Positions 47,273 through 56,075 of a stretch of DNA of 64,000 nucleotides are shown here, in pieces (the stretch's first letter is position 1; each line of letters opens with the position of its first letter). The position numbers were made by a program, and so were the translations under genes. This DNA is from Mesorhizobium sp. BR1-1-16. Its GTDB lineage: Bacteria > Pseudomonadota > Alphaproteobacteria > Rhizobiales > Kaistiaceae. Location: positions 124,001 through 188,000 of the forward strand of contig NZ_JAIUIE010000007.1 in the NCBI RefSeq assembly GCF_020165495.1. Direction: 5' to 3'. Below the pieces are notes generated by a model, which was not told the DNA's origin, searched no databases, and was given only the letters and a program-made list of their open reading frames with translations.

Positions 47273-48355
47273 ATGACCAAGCTCATGAAGACGCTCGCGC
47301 TCGGCGCGGCCGTCTCGCTCGTTGGCACCTATGCCTATGCCCAGTCCGGCTCGTTGGACAAGGCCGTGGGCGGCTACAGCTTCCAGGACGCCGCCAAGGA
47401 AGCTCCAACCACCAAGAACTTTCATTCGAAGGACGGCAAGCTGACCTTCGCGATCATCACCCATACCGCCGGCAACGGCTTCTTTGACCCGACCTATGTC
47501 GGCGCTCAGGTGGCCGCCGATGCCTTCGGCATCAATCTCATCAAGCTCGGATCGGAAGCGCCGGTCGACGATATCCCGCGCGAGATCGAGATCCTCAATC
47601 AGGTGATCAATGATCCGACGATCGACGGCCTGATCATGACGACGCCGCAGTCGGGTGCCTATGACGACATCGTCAAGAAGGCCTTCGCCAACGGCATCCC
47701 CGTCGCGACCACCAATTCGTTCGATCCGAAGATCCTGAACCGCTCGCAGATCAGCCATACCGGCCAGCTCTCGTCGGCGGCATCGATCGGCGGCGAAGCG
47801 CTCGCCAAATGCGTGCTCGACAGCGGCGCCAAGGGCGGCTCGATCATCTTCCCGTCGACGACGACGCTCGGCAATGAGGAAGTCAACCGCCGCGTCACCG
47901 CAGCCTTCGAAGCGGCCGTGAAAGTCCTGAACGATGCCGGCCGCCTCAACGACTTCAAGGTTGATGCGGGCCCGGAGAATATCGGCATCGACGTCAACAA
48001 GGATGACATCACCAATTCCGTCGTCTCGCTCATTGAATCCCGCGGCGATGTTGTCGGCGGCTTCGCGGCCAACGGCTTCGTGACGCCGGCGCTCGGCGAC
48101 GCGGTCGCGCAGCTGAAGCTCAATGGCAAGATCTGCGCCTTCGGATTCGACCTCGGACCGAAGCAGCAGGAGCAGATCCGCACCGGCGCGCTGACCGGCT
48201 CGCTCGGCCAGCAGCCGTTCCTGCAGGGCTTCTGGCCCGTCGCCCAGCTCTATCTGCAGATCGACCGCGGCGTCTCGGCCGCCAATCTCGACACGAGCGC
48301 GCAGCTCGTGACGAAGGACACGGTCGATCTCGTCGGCAAGCGCTTCGAGAACTGA
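47273..48355 (+). CDS. Sugar ABC transporter substrate-binding protein
   Basis: Periplasmic binding protein of 360 residues (Peripla_BP_4/ribose-binding group). An N-terminal signal peptide (about 1-22, ending YAYA before QSGS) is followed by two lobes, with LTFAIITHTAGNGFFDPTYVGAQVAA style opening (about 50-75) and DGLIMTTPQSGAYDDIVKKA. The ATG at 47273 is supported by GGGAGG 7 bases upstream, and it yields a proper signal sequence. It lies 236 bp after the aldolase gene and is separated from the permease by a REP-like repeat. Confidence 0.92.
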   Translation: MTKLMKTLALGAAVSLVGTYAYAQSGSLDKAVGGYSFQDAAKEAPTTKNFHSKDGKLTFAIITHTAGNGFFDPTYVGAQVAADAFGINLIKLGSEAPVDDIPREIEILNQVINDPTIDGLIMTTPQSGAYDDIVKKAFANGIPVATTNSFDPKILNRSQISHTGQLSSAASIGGEALAKCVLDSGAKGGSIIFPSTTTLGNEEVNRRVTAAFEAAVKVLNDAGRLNDFKVDAGPENIGIDVNKDDITNSVVSLIESRGDVVGGFAANGFVTPALGDAVAQLKLNGKICAFGFDLGPKQQEQIRTGALTGSLGQQPFLQGFWPVAQLYLQIDRGVSAANLDTSAQLVTKDTVDLVGKRFEN

Positions 48356-48412
48356 GCATCACCCTGGCGGCCCGTGCTTCGCGCGGGTCGCCTTGGACCG
48401 CCATCAGTCTTG

Positions 48413-48501
48413 TCATTGCCGGGCTTGACCCGGCAATCCAGCCAATTCGTCCCGGCTCCTGGGCGAGCACCGGATTGCGGGTGAAGCCCAGGGACGGCTG
48501 G
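48413..48501. repeat. REP-like palindromic element between binding protein and permease genes
   Basis: Two consecutive hairpins. The first is a perfect 9-bp stem ATTGCCGGG (48415-48423) / CCCGGCAAT (48429-48437). The second pairs CCAGCC...CGTCCC...CCTGGGC (from 48438) with GCCCAGGGACGGCTGG (ending 48501). The CATTGCCGGGCTTGACCCGG core is a sequence I know as a recurrent intergenic repeat in this order. Its place suggests it separates high expression of the binding protein from low expression of the permease. Confidence 0.7.
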
Positions 48502-48544
48502 AACCTTGCCAGCAGCGTCAAGTGAATTCGAGACCGACAGACCC

Positions 48545-50830
48545 ATGACTGCGATCAGCACCGCCCCACCCCTTCGCCGCCGGCTGCCGCTCGAACTGAT
48601 CGGTGGCTGGGAGGTCGGTCTCATCGCCTTCATGGTTCTGCTCTACGCGGCGGGCGTGTTCATCAACCCGAAATTCTTCGGTCAGGCCGATGCCTTTTCG
48701 GCAATCCTGCGTGATGCGGCCCGCTACGGCGTGATGGCGGCGGGGATGACCTTCGTCATCGTCAACAAGGACCTCGACCTTTCGGTCGGCTCGACCTTCG
48801 GCCTCGTGGCCACTGTCTTTTCACTCGCCTTCTCGCAATCCTATTACGATCTCGGCGTCTGGCCGTCGCTGATCGCGGCCGTTCTCGCTGGTCTCGCGGT
48901 CGGGCTCGTCAACGGATTCTTCGTCACGGTCCTGCGCGTCCCGTCCTTCATCACGACGCTGACCATGCTTTTCATCGGCCGCGGACTCGTGCTCGGGCTT
49001 ACCGGCGGCAAGACCGTCTCCTACAGCGAGAAGGCGGCCCGTGACGCGGCATGGTTCGTCCAGATCGGCGAGACCAACGCTTTCGGCTTCAACAACCAGA
49101 TCCTGATCTTCATCCTGGTGACCATCGTCGGCATGATCGTGCTCGCCAAGACGCGCTGGGGCTATGAAACCTATGCCACCGGCGGCAACGAACTCGCGGC
49201 GACCTATGCCGGCATCACGACACGGCGCGTCCACATGCGCGGCTACGTCCTCTCGGCGCTGGCGGCAACGCTCGCCGGCTTGATGAGCGTCGCGCAGGAC
49301 AAGGGCATCACCTCGCAATATGGCCAGGGCGCCGAACTCATCGTCATCGCGGCGGTCATCGTCGGTGGCGCCTCGATCCTTGGTGGCCGCGGCCGGCTGC
49401 TCGGAGGCGCCCTCGGCGCGGTGCTGGTCACGCTGATCGACAAGGTGCTGCGCGAGGGCATTCCGATGACGCGCACCGTCAAGGTCGGCAATGTCGAGAT
49501 GCAGGTGCAGGGCATGGCCCAGCTGCCGCCCGGCGCCGTGCCGGCCTTTCTCGGTCTGATCCTGCTGCTCTCTGTGCTGATCGAGCCCTGGATCATCCGC
49601 CGCAACGTCTTTCCGCGCCTCTTGGCCCGCCTGACAGGCCGTCCCCTGCCCCCGATCATCGAGATCGGCGGCGTCGCCATCGAGGGCGCGCAGACCAAGG
49701 GTTCGTCGGCCTCCGATCGGTCGATGCGTGCCCGTGGGCCGATCGGTCGCTTCTTCGCGCGCCGTGATGCCGCCGCCATCATCCTCGCGGTGGCGCTCTG
49801 GTGCATCGGACTCTATTTGCGACCCGACTTCTGGGGCTCGATCGACAACTCGTTCAATCTGATGCTGTCCTTCACGGAGGTCGGACTGCTCTCGATCGGC
49901 ATGACCTATGTCATCGCCAATGGCGATATCGACCTTTCGGTCGGCTCGGTGCTGGCGCTCTCGGCCGCGACCTGCGCCTTCCTGATGAAGCAGCTCGGCT
50001 TCGATCCGGCCACGGCCGTGTTCATCGCACTGATCGCTGGCGCCGCGGCCGGCCTCGTCAACGCCCTGCTGACGGTCGGCTTCGGCCTGCCAGCCTTCGT
50101 CGCGACGCTTGGCATGTTCTACATGGCGCGCGGCATCGGCGCCTGGCTGACGGCGGGGCGGCAGCTCTCCTCCTTCCCGGAGGCCTTCAACCTGCTCGGG
50201 CGCAAGCTGATCGATGCGCTGAGCTATCTCGGGATTGCGCCGGCCAAGGGAACGCTCATCTACGATGTCGCCGCCGCGCTGAGCGTGCAGACGATCTTCA
50301 TGGTCCTCATCGCTGTTATCGCCGGCATCGTGCTCGGCAAGACGCCATTCGGGCAGATGATCTACGCCACCGGCGGCAATCGCCGCGCCGCCGAATATGC
50401 CGGCATCAATACCGGCCGGGTCCGCGCCATCAGCCTCGTCTTCTCGGCGCTCTGCGCCGCCTCGGCCGGCGTCATCTATGTCGCCTTCCTCCGAAGCTTC
50501 AATCCCTCGGCTGGCCAGCTTCGCGAACTCGACGCCATCGCAGCCGTCATCATCGGAGGTGGCTCGATCTTCGGCGGCTATGGCACGGTGATCGGCGCGC
50601 TGGCCGGCGCCGCCGTGATCGCCCTGATCCGCGCCCTGCTCTCGCTCCAGCTGATCCTCGGCAACGGCCAGTCCTTCGTGATGCCGCAGCACTGGGTCAA
50701 CGTCTTCATCGGCCTGATCCTGATGGTCGCCGTCGTCGGCGATGTCTGGATCCGCCAGGGCGACCTCATCGGCTCGATCAGGCGGCGCTTCGCGCCACGC
50801 CGAGCCATCCATCCTCACGCCGCGACCTGA
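48545..50830 (+). CDS. Double-length sugar ABC permease (two fused RbsC-type domains)
   Basis: A 761-residue integral membrane protein made of two BPD_transp_2/RbsC-family permease domains in tandem. The first covers about 30-345, the second about 405-745, joined by a charged hydrophilic linker (about 350-400). Both halves repeat the same signature: DLDLSVGSTFGLVAT and DIDLSVGSVLALSAA, and TGGNELAATYAGI and TGGNRRAAEYAGI. Normal family members are 320-350 residues and dimerise, so this protein would be a covalent heterodimer. No frameshift or stop separates the halves. The ATPase gene follows after 16 bp. Confidence 0.9.
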   Translation: MTAISTAPPLRRRLPLELIGGWEVGLIAFMVLLYAAGVFINPKFFGQADAFSAILRDAARYGVMAAGMTFVIVNKDLDLSVGSTFGLVATVFSLAFSQSYYDLGVWPSLIAAVLAGLAVGLVNGFFVTVLRVPSFITTLTMLFIGRGLVLGLTGGKTVSYSEKAARDAAWFVQIGETNAFGFNNQILIFILVTIVGMIVLAKTRWGYETYATGGNELAATYAGITTRRVHMRGYVLSALAATLAGLMSVAQDKGITSQYGQGAELIVIAAVIVGGASILGGRGRLLGGALGAVLVTLIDKVLREGIPMTRTVKVGNVEMQVQGMAQLPPGAVPAFLGLILLLSVLIEPWIIRRNVFPRLLARLTGRPLPPIIEIGGVAIEGAQTKGSSASDRSMRARGPIGRFFARRDAAAIILAVALWCIGLYLRPDFWGSIDNSFNLMLSFTEVGLLSIGMTYVIANGDIDLSVGSVLALSAATCAFLMKQLGFDPATAVFIALIAGAAAGLVNALLTVGFGLPAFVATLGMFYMARGIGAWLTAGRQLSSFPEAFNLLGRKLIDALSYLGIAPAKGTLIYDVAAALSVQTIFMVLIAVIAGIVLGKTPFGQMIYATGGNRRAAEYAGINTGRVRAISLVFSALCAASAGVIYVAFLRSFNPSAGQLRELDAIAAVIIGGGSIFGGYGTVIGALAGAAVIALIRALLSLQLILGNGQSFVMPQHWVNVFIGLILMVAVVGDVWIRQGDLIGSIRRRFAPRRAIHPHAAT

Positions 50831-50846
50831 CCGCCGGGAGCCTTTC

Positions 50847-51638
50847 ATGCCCAATCGAAACGCCACGCCGCTCCTCATCGAAATGCGCAACATCTCCAAG
50901 GCCTTCGGACCGGTGCAGGCACTGCGCAACATCAACCTGACGCTGGCCCCCGGCGAAATCCTCGGTCTGGTCGGCGACAATTCCGCCGGCAAGTCGACGT
51001 TGATGAAGGTGATGACCGGCGCCTATCAGCGCGATTCCGGCCAGGTGCTCGTCGACGGACGCGAGACGCATTTCAAGAGCCCACATGAGAGCCGCGTCGA
51101 TGGGATCGAGATGATCTACCAGGACTTTGCGCTCTGCGGGAACATGGACATCGCGCAGAACATCTTCCTCGGCCGCTGGCCACGCAAGGGCCTCTTCGTT
51201 GATCGCAAGCGCATGTATGCCGAGGCTGACGAGGTGTTGAAACGCCTCAAGGTCGACGTCAACTCAGTGTTCCAGAAAGTCGAGAGCCTCTCGGGCGGCC
51301 GTCAGCAGTCCGTGGCGATCGCGCGTGCCATTTCGTTCAACCCGCGCGTCGTGGTCCTCGACGAGCCAACCGCGAACCTTTCCGTCATGGCGACGGAGCG
51401 TCTTCTGGAAACGATGGCTGAACTGAAACGTCACGGCGTGGCGCAGATCATCATCTCGCATCGCCTGACCGACATCTTCGAGGTCGGCGACCGCATCATG
51501 GTGATGAAGCGCGGCCAGAATGTTGGCGATCGCTACATCGCCCATACCGACGAGGCCGAGGTGCTGGAACTGATCGTTTCCGGCACGCCTGAGACGGCTC
51601 TCACCGCCGACGAGGCGCTGGCGGCCCGCGCCGCCTGA
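50847..51638 (+). CDS. Sugar ABC transporter ATP-binding protein (single NBD)
   Basis: A 263-residue ATPase with one nucleotide-binding domain, of the FrcA/short sugar type rather than the usual two-domain RbsA. Walker A is GDNSAGKST (Ser where most relatives have Gly), then the Q-loop MIYQDFAL, the signature SLSGGRQQSVAIARA, Walker B RVVVLDEPT and the H-loop IISHRL. It ends the operon. A homodimer serving the fused permease fits the gene content. The ATG at 50847 starts the conserved sequence; the frame before it overlaps the permease gene. Confidence 0.92.
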   Translation: MPNRNATPLLIEMRNISKAFGPVQALRNINLTLAPGEILGLVGDNSAGKSTLMKVMTGAYQRDSGQVLVDGRETHFKSPHESRVDGIEMIYQDFALCGNMDIAQNIFLGRWPRKGLFVDRKRMYAEADEVLKRLKVDVNSVFQKVESLSGGRQQSVAIARAISFNPRVVVLDEPTANLSVMATERLLETMAELKRHGVAQIIISHRLTDIFEVGDRIMVMKRGQNVGDRYIAHTDEAEVLELIVSGTPETALTADEALAARAA

Positions 51639-51729
51639 TTCATCCTCCCCGCGCTGCGGTCCGGCGGCTTGCCAAGCGAGCCCGGCCGGGCCATGGTCCC
51701 GGCTTCACCGCATCGCAGGAACTACCCCC

Positions 51730-52368
51730 ATGGCTCATCATGGCGCGCCGCCTCTGGCCGCGGCTCCGATCGAGGCCGGCTCGCTCGAACTGACGTCGTC
51801 GGATGTCATGCTGGAGAAGCTCGAAACGCGGCGGTCGGTGCCGCTGCGCAGCTTCGCAGATGACACGATCCCGGCCGATGATCTCGAGCGGATGCTGACC
51901 ATTGCCGCCCGCACGCCCGACCACGGCCGTCTTGTCCCTTGGCGCTTTATCATCGTCGCGGGCCCGGCGCGCCAGACGGCCGGCGAGCGGCTCGATGCGC
52001 TTTATGCCTCGCGCAACCCCGATCTTGCGCCAGCGAAGCAGGATATGTGGACGCTCTATATGCTTCGCGCGCCGGTGACGGTGATCCTCGTCAGCCGCGC
52101 CGATCCGGCCGCCAAGATCCCGGTCTGGGATCAGGAGCTCTCGGCGGGCGCTGCCGGCATGAACCTCCTCGCGGCGGCATCGGCGCTCGGCTATGCCGCT
52201 CAGTGGCTCCTCAAATGGCCGGGACGCGACAGCGAAGCAGCCGCGATTTTCGGTGTCGGCATGTCGGAGCGGGTCGCCGGATTCATCCATCTCGGCCGGC
52301 AGATCGAGAAGCCTCAGGACCGACCGCGTCCGAATCTCGCCGAGGTGGTCACGCGCTGGACGGGCTGA
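51730..52368 (+). CDS. Nitroreductase-family FMN oxidoreductase
   Basis: A 212-residue protein of the YdjA/RutE-like nitroreductase group. The FMN-phosphate element LETRRSVPLRSFADD and ARTPDHGRLVPWRFIIV near the N-terminus, and GAAGMNLLAAASALGYAAQW in the middle, fit this fold. The YdjA form is single-domain and dimeric. The substrate is unknown. Its end overlaps the end of the convergent transporter gene by 20 bp. Confidence 0.87.
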   Translation: MAHHGAPPLAAAPIEAGSLELTSSDVMLEKLETRRSVPLRSFADDTIPADDLERMLTIAARTPDHGRLVPWRFIIVAGPARQTAGERLDALYASRNPDLAPAKQDMWTLYMLRAPVTVILVSRADPAAKIPVWDQELSAGAAGMNLLAAASALGYAAQWLLKWPGRDSEAAAIFGVGMSERVAGFIHLGRQIEKPQDRPRPNLAEVVTRWTG

Positions 52369-53236
52369 CGATCGCGACCCGGCGCTCGCGATGTATGCTG
52401 TAGAGGCCCGTCGCGACGACGACCAGCGTTCCGATGATCGTGTAGCTGTCAGGGATATCGCCCCAGACGAGATAGCCGATCGTGATCGCGTAGAGGATCA
52501 CGACATAGCGGAACGGCGCGATCACCGCCAACGAGCCGCCGCGCATGGCGAGAATCATCGTGCCGTAGCCGACGAGGAGCAGCAAGGCCGCGCCCGAGAG
52601 GATAACCCATTCATGGGTCGAGGGCGTGAGCCATGTCTCCCCGAGCGAAATGACGCCGCCGGTCAGGGTGACAGCAGCGGCTGTTACCGCCGTCACCAGC
52701 AGCGTCGGCATGCCCACGGGAAAGGCGCGCGTGACGAGATCGCGCAGCGTGATGAAGGCCATCGAGCCAAGCGCGGCAAGCGCATAGGCATCGAAGCCGG
52801 CAACGCCCGGTCGCATGACGATCATGACGCCGACGAAACCGACGGCGATCGCCGACCAGCGCCGCCAACCGACCGCCTCGCCAAGAAAGATTGCTGCGGC
52901 CGCCGTCGTCATCAGTGGCACGATCTGGTTGACGGCCGAGATGTTGGCGATCGGCATATGGAACAGCGCGTAGAGATAGAGCACCGTCGCGACAACCTCG
53001 CCAACCGTGCGCCAGAACACCAGCGGATGCAGCGCGTGGCGCCAGTACCGATGGGTGCCCGTCGCAAAGAGCACGGCAAGGATCAGCACCAGCCCGACGC
53101 CGCCGCGCATGACGAGGATCTGCCCGGTCGGCAGCCGGTCACTCGCAAGCTTGATCAGCGTGTCGTTGAGGATGAAGACGAGGCTCGACAGCAATATCAT
53201 GCTGATGCCCCGGAAATTGGCCTGGAAGGAGGTCAT
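52349..53236 (-). CDS. EamA/DMT-family transporter
   Basis: Ten-helix inner-membrane protein of 295 residues with two EamA repeats (about 8-140 and 150-285). The first begins RGISMILLSSLVFILNDTLI; the second repeat contains LGSMAFITLRDLVTR. The family exports amino acids, nucleotides or other metabolites; nothing here fixes the substrate. Convergent with the nitroreductase, with the stops overlapping by 20 bp. Confidence 0.9.
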   Translation of the reverse strand: MTSFQANFRGISMILLSSLVFILNDTLIKLASDRLPTGQILVMRGGVGLVLILAVLFATGTHRYWRHALHPLVFWRTVGEVVATVLYLYALFHMPIANISAVNQIVPLMTTAAAAIFLGEAVGWRRWSAIAVGFVGVMIVMRPGVAGFDAYALAALGSMAFITLRDLVTRAFPVGMPTLLVTAVTAAAVTLTGGVISLGETWLTPSTHEWVILSGAALLLLVGYGTMILAMRGGSLAVIAPFRYVVILYAITIGYLVWGDIPDSYTIIGTLVVVATGLYSIHRERRVAIVSPSSA

Positions 53237-53369
53237 GTCGGGTGGGCGCGTGGCGGCGTGCGGCGCCGCGAAGAATCCGGGCCGGACGGAATGGTCGCGG
53301 CAAAGGCAGCATGACTAATAACCGGGCAGCGCGCAATGACGCGGCGCGCTCCCCATTCAGTTCGCGGCC

Positions 53370-53891
53370 CTATGCCAGCAGCCAGAGCCGGCCAAGGCCG
53401 CCCGCCTCGCGCAACACAGGATCGGTATCCGGCCGCGGCACGGCGGCTATGCGTTTCCGTAGCGTCGGGCCGTCGCCTTCCCCGGCTCTGACGAGGTCAT
53501 AATCAGCGTCCGGTGGATAGGCGCCGACCACCAGAAGGTCGCCGCTCGCCTCGATCAGCTTGTGCCCGGTGCCGGCCGGCAGCAGGGCAGCATCTCCGGC
53601 GGCAACGGTGACGATGGGCCCGCTATCGCCACCGAACTGCACCTCCGCCCGACCCCGCGCGATGCCGAGCACTTCATGCGTCACCGAATGAAAATGCGTG
53701 AAGCTATAGATTCCATTGCGAAAACCGACCGGCCAGCCATTCGCTTCGAAAAGCCTGTCGAAGGCATGATCGTCTTGCGCCAGCGCCTCCGCCGTCAAGG
53801 CGCCGCGATAGGCTAGCAAAGGCCAACCCGGGTGATTGGGCGTCGCGCCGTCATCGGCAAGCATCAGAGGTTCGATCAGCATCTGTTCCAT
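53370..53891 (-). CDS. Cupin protein (YjlB-like)
   Basis: A 173-residue small cupin. The metal-site segments are FTHFHSVTHEVLGIARGRAE (HxH plus E) and AGDAALLPAGTGHKLIEAS (final His). The pattern and length resemble the YjlB group, whose function is unknown. It lies 21 bp after moaA on the same strand and could be co-transcribed; a functional link to molybdopterin synthesis is not evident. Confidence 0.82.
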   Translation of the reverse strand: MEQMLIEPLMLADDGATPNHPGWPLLAYRGALTAEALAQDDHAFDRLFEANGWPVGFRNGIYSFTHFHSVTHEVLGIARGRAEVQFGGDSGPIVTVAAGDAALLPAGTGHKLIEASGDLLVVGAYPPDADYDLVRAGEGDGPTLRKRIAAVPRPDTDPVLREAGGLGRLWLLA

Positions 53892-53912
53892 CCCGGCCAG
53901 ACCGGGACTGCA

Positions 53913-54941
53913 TCAGCCGCCGGTCATGCTCATATGTCGGCCGAGCGCTGGCCGATTATGGTCTCGATCGATAATGAAGTCGTGGCCCTTCGGTTTCCGG
54001 GCAATCGCCTCATCGATGGCGGCAGCGAGCAATTCATTGCCTTCCGAGGCGCGCAGCGGCGCCCTCAAGTCGCGCGCATCCTCCTGGCCGAGGCACATGA
54101 ACAGCGTGCCCGTGCAGGTGACCCGGACGCGGTTGCAGGTCTCGCAGAAATTATGTGTGAGCGGCGTGATGAAGCCGATGCGCCCGCCTGTTTCCGCGAC
54201 GGTCACGTAGCGGGCCGGTCCACCCGTGCGATAGCCGCTCTCGGTCAGTGTCCAGCGCTCCGAGAGATCGCGGCGCACCTGCGACAGCGGCAGATACTGG
54301 TCTGTCCGGTCGCCGTCGATCTCGCCGAGCGGCATCGTCTCGATCAGCGTCAGGTCCATGCCGCGTGCGTGCGACCAGCGGATCATCTCGTCATATTCGT
54401 GCTCGTTGACACCCTTGAGCGCCACGGCATTGATCTTGACCTTGATGCCGGCCGCGAGTGCCGCGTCGATTCCATCCTGGACCACGCGAAGGTCGCCGCG
54501 CCGCGTGATGGCACGGAAGCGTTCGGGATCGAGCGTATCGACCGAGACATTGATACGCCGGACGCCGCAGGCAGCGAGCTCCTCAGCGTAACGGGAGAGC
54601 TGCGAACCATTGGTGGTCAGCGTCAGCTCATCCAGCTGCCCCGCCTCGATATGGCGCGACAGGGAGCGGATCAGGCTCATGATATTGCGGCGAACGAGCG
54701 GCTCGCCGCCGGTGAGCCGCAGTCGGCGAACGCCCTTTTCGATGAAGACCGAGCAGAGGCGGTCAAGCTCTTCGAGAGTCAGCACATCCCGCTTCGGCAG
54801 GAAGGTCATGTCTTCCGCCATGCAATAGACGCAGCGGAAGTCGCAGCGGTCCGTCACGGAAACGCGCAGATAGCGGATCGAGCGGCCGAACGGATCGACC
54901 ATCGGGGCGGCCTCGCCCGTCGTGGACAGGATGGTGGGCAT
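53913..54941 (-). CDS. moaA: GTP 3',8-cyclase MoaA
   Basis: Radical SAM enzyme for the first step of molybdenum cofactor synthesis. The N-terminal cluster motif CDFRCVYC (CxxxCxxC) and the C-terminal cluster region [15 protein letters not shown] with a third Cys in LFMCLG are both present. The protein ends in Gly-Gly, which the enzyme needs for activity. Length 342 is normal. The start at 54941 diverges from DUF971 across 116 bp. Other moa genes are not in the window. Confidence 0.95.
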   Translation of the reverse strand: MPTILSTTGEAAPMVDPFGRSIRYLRVSVTDRCDFRCVYCMAEDMTFLPKRDVLTLEELDRLCSVFIEKGVRRLRLTGGEPLVRRNIMSLIRSLSRHIEAGQLDELTLTTNGSQLSRYAEELAACGVRRINVSVDTLDPERFRAITRRGDLRVVQDGIDAALAAGIKVKINAVALKGVNEHEYDEMIRWSHARGMDLTLIETMPLGEIDGDRTDQYLPLSQVRRDLSERWTLTESGYRTGGPARYVTVAETGGRIGFITPLTHNFCETCNRVRVTCTGTLFMCLGQEDARDLRAPLRASEGNELLAAAIDEAIARKPKGHDFIIDRDHNRPALGRHMSMTGG

Positions 54942-55057
54942 TGTCGTTTCCGATGCCGACTTGGCGGACGTGTCTCAAGACATGATGTAGAGGATGAATG
55001 GCGCGGATCAAAGCCCGAACGGCCGCGCTCGCAGTCCCGTGACCGGAACCCTCATTC

Positions 55058-55429
55058 ATGACCGACACCGCGCCAACGCCCTGGCCGACCGAGCTCCGCC
55101 TTTCGCCGGACAAGCGCCATCTTTCCGTCGCCTTCGACAATGGCAGCGCCTACACGTTCAGTGCCGAATTCCTGCGCGTCACCAGCCCTTCCGCGGAAGT
55201 ACAGGGCCATACGCCCTCGCAGCGCCAGACGGTGCCCGGCAAGATCGACGTTGCTATCCGCTCGATCGACCCGGTTGGCAACTATGCCGTTCGTCTCAAT
55301 TTCGACGACGGCCACCACACCGGTCTCTTCTCATGGAAATACCTGGCCGAAATCGGCCGTGACCATGATGAGCTTTGGGCGCGCTATCTGGACGAGGTCG
55401 CCGCGAAGGGCCTTAGCCGAAGCCGCTGA
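55058..55429 (+). CDS. DUF971 protein (gamma-butyrobetaine hydroxylase-like N-terminal domain)
   Basis: A 123-residue protein with PTELRLSPDKRHLSVAFDNG and the closing FDDGHHTGLFSWKYLAEIG, the pattern of the DUF971 family, which resembles the zinc-binding N-terminal domain of gamma-butyrobetaine hydroxylases. In many proteobacteria it is encoded next to moaA or mrp/apbC, hinting at iron-sulfur cluster work (inference). It converges on chrR with 4 bp between the stops. Confidence 0.85.
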   Translation: MTDTAPTPWPTELRLSPDKRHLSVAFDNGSAYTFSAEFLRVTSPSAEVQGHTPSQRQTVPGKIDVAIRSIDPVGNYAVRLNFDDGHHTGLFSWKYLAEIGRDHDELWARYLDEVAAKGLSRSR

Positions 55430-55433
55430 CGCG

Positions 55434-56075
55434 TCAAAGCCGTGCGAAGGGCTGGATCAGCTTGCCGATAAGGCCGCTCAGCCGAATCTGCCCGTCGAGC
55501 GCGACAACGCAGATGCAAGGCACATCCGAATCGACCATCGGACGATGGTCCGTCGCTTCATCCGCCTCTTCGAAATCGCCCGGACCGAACCGGCCGGCCT
55601 CGTCACGGTAGGATCCGCTGAGCACGCAGGTGAGTTCAACGCCCTCATGGCTGTGCTGGGGCATGCGCCGACCGGGATCGATCTTGAACAGCAGCACCCG
55701 GCAATCGCCATCCTTCGGGACGCCGACGCTGCGAACGCGCGTGCCTGGACCGAGCCAGCGCCATGGGCCGAGCGAAAACTGCCGCAGCGGCTCCGGCAGT
55801 TCGATCATGTCGTTGCGAGCGGGTTCGGCAACGGATTCGCCGCCATCCGCATCGATGCGCGCCATGAGGTTGCGAAACGCATTCTCGCCGAGCCGGGTCG
55901 GCGGCAGCCGCTCGATGAGTTGGCCGCCGACGCGCTGCAGCGTCTCGACGAGAGCGCCGGATTCGGGACAGAGAGCGATGTGCGCCGCCACGACTGCCGC
56001 CTCGGGCGAACGCAACGTCCCAGCGGCATAGGCGAGCAGCGTTTCTTCGCTCGGTTTGTGGGTGATGGTGCTCAT
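55434..56075 (-). CDS. chrR: ChrR-type anti-sigma factor (zinc site missing one Cys)
   Basis: A 213-residue two-domain anti-sigma factor that holds RpoE until singlet oxygen or organic peroxide appears. The C-terminal cupin-like domain keeps the metal residues H141, H143, E147 and H177 and the C187-x-C189 pair, the same numbering as I recall for the Rhodobacter sphaeroides protein. The N-terminal anti-sigma domain has H6, H32 and C36, but the second Cys of the HxxxCxxC motif is a serine (S39). Its start overlaps the sigma gene stop by 4 bp, so the two are made together. Confidence 0.9.
   Translation of the reverse strand: MSTITHKPSEETLLAYAAGTLRSPEAAVVAAHIALCPESGALVETLQRVGGQLIERLPPTRLGENAFRNLMARIDADGGESVAEPARNDMIELPEPLRQFSLGPWRWLGPGTRVRSVGVPKDGDCRVLLFKIDPGRRMPQHSHEGVELTCVLSGSYRDEAGRFGPGDFEEADEATDHRPMVDSDVPCICVVALDGQIRLSGLIGKLIQPFARL

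Noticed and set aside
48821-50992. 723-codon open frame on the minus strand opposite the permease
   Set aside because: Antisense to the double permease; its product is a highly charged, repeat-like sequence mirroring the transmembrane codons. No ribosome site or homology.
52349-52368. 20-bp overlap of convergent stops as a regulatory antisense device
   Set aside because: Short tail-to-tail overlaps are common in compact genomes and nothing else marks this one.
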